Assembly: GCA_003058495.1 (NCBI GenBank)
Contig: QBVC01000006.1
Coordinates: 1-64,000 of the forward strand
Direction: 5' to 3'
DNA: 64,000 nucleotides
From: a gamma proteobacterium symbiont of Ctena orbiculata
GTDB taxonomy: Bacteria > Pseudomonadota > Gammaproteobacteria > Chromatiales > Chromatiaceae
This document shows positions 61,214 to 64,000 of this stretch, piece by piece (the stretch's first letter is position 1; each line of letters opens with the position of its first letter). The notes below the pieces were generated by a model. The model was not told where the DNA came from. It searched no databases and was given only the letters and a program-made list of their open reading frames with translations. The translations under genes were made by a program, and so were the position numbers.

Positions 61214-64000
61214 TCAGGAGTGCCTTATCACTTTCAATACCCTGAACATGAAATTCCAGATATTGGTGGGCAGGTCCGCGAACATGGCGGCCTTCCAGGG
61301 CGCCATCATCAGGTTGTGCCATACGGCGCGCGGATGCAGCAGCAGGCCGCCGAACCTGATGGGCGGTGACTTCAGATTCAAGATGTTCTCATGGCCGAAG
61401 TCTTCACTGTGGGCAAGCCCGGTAATCTGTTCGATCTCCTCCCTGGTCGGATAGACGATTGCCCTCTCCAGCAACGCGAAACCATAGGGGCGGAGCCGGT
61501 CGAAGCGCAGTCCGGTCAGGCGCTGCGCATCGATGAAGGCCTGGGTGGCGGAGAGCACGCCGGCATGTATCTGTCCGATCGACTCGTTGCAACGGATCTC
61601 CGCCATGCGATCCCTGACGTCATCCTGTTTCAGCACGGGTGATAGGGTTCCGTCATCGTCCGCGTATCCCAGGGTCGTCGCTTCCAGCGCGCGCGCGCCC
61701 TGCTCGAACAGCTCTTCGAAATCCGCGGCCGTCTTGAACGCCTCCGGGTCGCTATTGGCGTCATAGAGCAAGCCGTGGACCCGGTTGTCCTCGCCGAACT
61801 CCTTGTGAATCTTGCCGACGAAGGCGAAGTAGTAGCCGGACATCTTGGGGAAGTCGGGGCGATGGCCGAATGCGCGCTTGAGGTATTTCTGGATCGTCCC
61901 GTTCCAACCGATGTCGACAAAGGCGATCGCCTTGTGGGAGAAGAATCCAAGCTGTTCCAGGTAGCGTTCGAGGTGGTCGCGGCACTGGGCGCCATGGGCC
62001 TTGATTTTGGCCTGGACTTGCTTGTCTGCGAGAAAGTCCCGAAGCCGGCTGTCCTGATGGTCGGGGAGCGGTTCGTCCATCTCCATGAAGCCGTAGCGAT
62101 GGGCGAAGACCTCGAACTCGCTGTACTGCAGACCGAAGGTCTTCAGAATGGAGAGGAGCCCCTGCTGCTTTGGATTGAAGAGCGCCATGCGGGCCTGGTC
62201 GAGACGCATGCCATCGCTGATCGATGCCGCCATGATGGTTTTCCTGGAGGCATAGAGATAGTCGCCCTGCGGATCCTGTTCGCCTTTCCAGAGGGGGTAT
62301 AGCTGCTGGAAGATAAAACCGTCCCTGGCGACGAAATAGAGTTTGTCGATGGCGTCACGCCGGACCGCCTCAATCAGACCGGCCATGTAAATGTTGAACA
62401 GCGGACCGAGCCGGTGGCGTCCATAGCGATAGAAGAAACCCTTGCCGGAATTGTCCGCCTGCTGGGTCAGCAGTGCATCGTAGATCCGCGAAAACCAGAT
62501 CCCCGGCCAGGGACCTCCATAGCGACACATGTCATGATCCAGGCTCTGCTCGGCGCGTCTCATCAGCTCACCTTTTTCATGCAGATGCAGGCCGGTACCA
62601 CCCTGCATCAAGAGTGCCTGACTGTCCGAGATCGGGTTGTCCCCGATGTGCAGCAGCTCATCCGCATGCCAACCGTGGGTCGCCAGAATATGCTGAAACA
62701 GCTTGCCTGAGTGTTTGCAGAGGCCGGATTCCGAAGAGACATGGAGTTCATCCAGATGCGCAAGTACCCCTTTGTCGGCAAGGATCTCCTTGATATGGCG
62801 CTCACCGAGGTACATGTCGGAGGCGGCTATCACCTTGAGGCCAAGCCCTCTGATCCACGCCAGCAGTTCGACAATCTGCGGTTTGAGGTAGAGCGCCAGA
62901 GACTCCATCTCCAGCTCGATCCTATGGATCCGGTACGCGAGCCGGTCGCTCGGCATCTCCGCATTCAGCGCCTTCACCCAATCATCCACCAGCTCGTCGA
63001 AATGGCACTCCCCATCGCCATTCATCTCCCGGGATGCGGCACGCAGCCGGTTCTCCGCTTGTTGCCGTGCAAGCCAGACGCTCTGTTCGCTATGGTCTCC
63101 GCCCAAGAGGGCCGCCACCTCGCGGCAGACCGCCAACTGCACGGCCTCCGGGGGTTCGATGACCCTCGCCAGCAAGGTATCGAAGATATCGAAGGAGACG
63201 GCCTTGAGCCGGTTGCGGTTTTCGAGGATGACCGCCCTGGTCTGCTCTATGTCGTATATTCGGTGGCTGTTTCTGCCGCGCAGGCGGATCACCAGGTTTC
63301 GCAGCCGATTTATCGGACGCACGATCTTGTTTCCCAGCCGATAAGAGGTGCTGGCGTAGATGTCGGCGATCCGCCGCTGGTGGTTTTCCTCGCTAAGCCT
63401 CTGCTGTTGATCAAACAGGTCGAGGGATCGTTGATGCTCCGCTTCCTTTTGCCCAAGGGTGGCCTGCACGTTACCGCCGAGCCAAGCCATCTGCTGCTTG
63501 ATGAGCCTCAGGTTGGTTTGTTGATCCTGGCCGGAGTGGGCGAGGATCTCAGGTATCGCGCCGGCCAGCAGTTGCAGGGTCTCGACCACGGCTGCAACCG
63601 GGTTCTCCTGGATGGTGTTTGCATCGTGCAACCGATAGCGAACCAGCGCGTCGTCGTGGAGCAGTTCGCACTTGTAGCCGGCGAAAATCAACCTCAGGAC
63701 AAATTCAAAGTCGTGCACATAGCGATAGTCGGCGAAGCCGCCGCACTTTTCGTATACCTCCCTTTGGAAAAAGAAGTTCGATGTGGTGATCAGCAGATTG
63801 CCCTTGCATAGACCGGTGAGGAGTTGATCGGTTTCCCGGTAGGCATCGAGCAGCCCCGCATACCAGCTGTTCCAGTGGCTGTTCGGATCGTCGGCCGGGG
63901 TGCCGTCGGCGGCGATTGGCTGCACCCTGGTTGCCAGGAAAGCGGCACCGCTCGTCTTCGCGTGATGATAGAGCCGCTCAAGCCTGTCGGGCGCGTAGCT
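61214..64000 (-). CDS. GT2-HAD fusion protein (5' end outside window)
   Basis: At least 928 aa, open to the right edge, so the N-terminus is missing. Visible parts in order: the end of a GT2 glycosyltransferase domain (NLLITTSNFFFQREVYEKCGG, VHDFEFVLRLIFAGYK), a helical linker with the ASTSYRLGNKIVRPINRL type of motif often seen at the end of polysaccharide GT2 domains, then a COG5610-type HAD phosphatase-like domain (FDIFDTLLAR motif I, ASDMYLG, HIGDNPISD) and a long C-terminal extension. Probably an O-chain or capsule enzyme with a phosphatase-like partner domain. Confidence 0.8.
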   Translation of the reverse strand, partial: SYAPDRLERLYHHAKTSGAAFLATRVQPIAADGTPADDPNSHWNSWYAGLLDAYRETDQLLTGLCKGNLLITTSNFFFQREVYEKCGGFADYRYVHDFEFVLRLIFAGYKCELLHDDALVRYRLHDANTIQENPVAAVVETLQLLAGAIPEILAHSGQDQQTNLRLIKQQMAWLGGNVQATLGQKEAEHQRSLDLFDQQQRLSEENHQRRIADIYASTSYRLGNKIVRPINRLRNLVIRLRGRNSHRIYDIEQTRAVILENRNRLKAVSFDIFDTLLARVIEPPEAVQLAVCREVAALLGGDHSEQSVWLARQQAENRLRAASREMNGDGECHFDELVDDWVKALNAEMPSDRLAYRIHRIELEMESLALYLKPQIVELLAWIRGLGLKVIAASDMYLGERHIKEILADKGVLAHLDELHVSSESGLCKHSGKLFQHILATHGWHADELLHIGDNPISDSQALLMQGGTGLHLHEKGELMRRAEQSLDHDMCRYGGPWPGIWFSRIYDALLTQQADNSGKGFFYRYGRHRLGPLFNIYMAGLIEAVRRDAIDKLYFVARDGFIFQQLYPLWKGEQDPQGDYLYASRKTIMAASISDGMRLDQARMALFNPKQQGLLSILKTFGLQYSEFEVFAHRYGFMEMDEPLPDHQDSRLRDFLADKQVQAKIKAHGAQCRDHLERYLEQLGFFSHKAIAFVDIGWNGTIQKYLKRAFGHRPDFPKMSGYYFAFVGKIHKEFGEDNRVHGLLYDANSDPEAFKTAADFEELFEQGARALEATTLGYADDDGTLSPVLKQDDVRDRMAEIRCNESIGQIHAGVLSATQAFIDAQRLTGLRFDRLRPYGFALLERAIVYPTREEIEQITGLAHSEDFGHENILNLKSPPIRFGGLLLHPRAVWHNLMMAPWKAAMFADLPTNIWNFMFRVLKVIRHS

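Noticed and set aside
61023-61322. The long 99-codon version of the small ORF after the GT2-HAD gene
   Set aside because: Its first 37 codons are an out-of-frame reading of the upstream gene; only the part from ATG 61211 is credible.

Overview
The window reads as about 64 kb of a chromosome from a free-living or symbiotic gammaproteobacterium with fairly high GC. Gene order is strongly gammaproteobacterial: crp beside a YhfA-type osmC gene; yrbG-kdsD-kdsC-lptCAB-rpoN-hpf-ptsN-rapZ; aroQ-accB-accC-prmA-dusB-fis-purH-purD; dsbD-cutA-fxsA-groESL; glnE-ilvE followed by lipopolysaccharide genes. HprK in the rpoN cluster, a CIRCE operator before groESL, a nine-haem c-type lipoprotein, a PPK2 and a zinc-binding chemoreceptor point away from enterics. 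An environmental lineage such as the sulfur-oxidising Chromatiales is my inference; no marker gene proves it.

Region by region: 1-3.5 kb holds crp (minus) and an overlapping trio of OsmC, a degenerate DUF885 protein and a VOC protein (plus). 3.5-5.2 kb holds a 175-bp tandem duplication beside tRNA-Gln, then rpsI/rplM and a candidate small RNA. 5.2-16.4 kb is one long plus-strand block for LPS transport (kdsD, kdsC, lptCAB), nitrogen sigma factor and ribosome hibernation (rpoN, hpf), and a permease-less PTS (ptsN, hprK, rapZ, mannose-type EIIA, HPr, EI). 16.5-20.9 kb has the nine-haem lipoprotein and glycogen phosphorylase. 21.1-34.9 kb is a minus-strand housekeeping block: purine synthesis, fis/dusB, prmA, fatty-acid initiation, aroQ, dsbD with a doubled N-terminal domain, cutA and a CsgG-like lipoprotein. 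35.1-41.7 kb holds fxsA, ppk2, an FKBP isomerase, CIRCE-controlled groESL and a chemoreceptor. 42.1-46.1 kb is glnE-ilvE-zinc finger, followed by an unusual lipoprotein with a possible MACPF-like core. 48-64 kb is an envelope polysaccharide locus: six GT4-type glycosyltransferases, a GT9 heptosyltransferase, an O-antigen ligase, a sulfotransferase, type II NADH dehydrogenase and, running off the right edge, a GT2-HAD fusion.

Most of the window is conserved housekeeping. The least explained parts are the tandem element that repeats the 3' end of tRNA-Gln, the promoter-plus-terminator island upstream of rplM, the MACPF-like lipoprotein, the 0.65-kb gap upstream of dusB with a perfect FNR-type box and a palindrome, and several hairpin elements with terminal inverted repeats in the LPS region. 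No CRISPR array, rRNA operon, transposase, integrase or defence system was seen.
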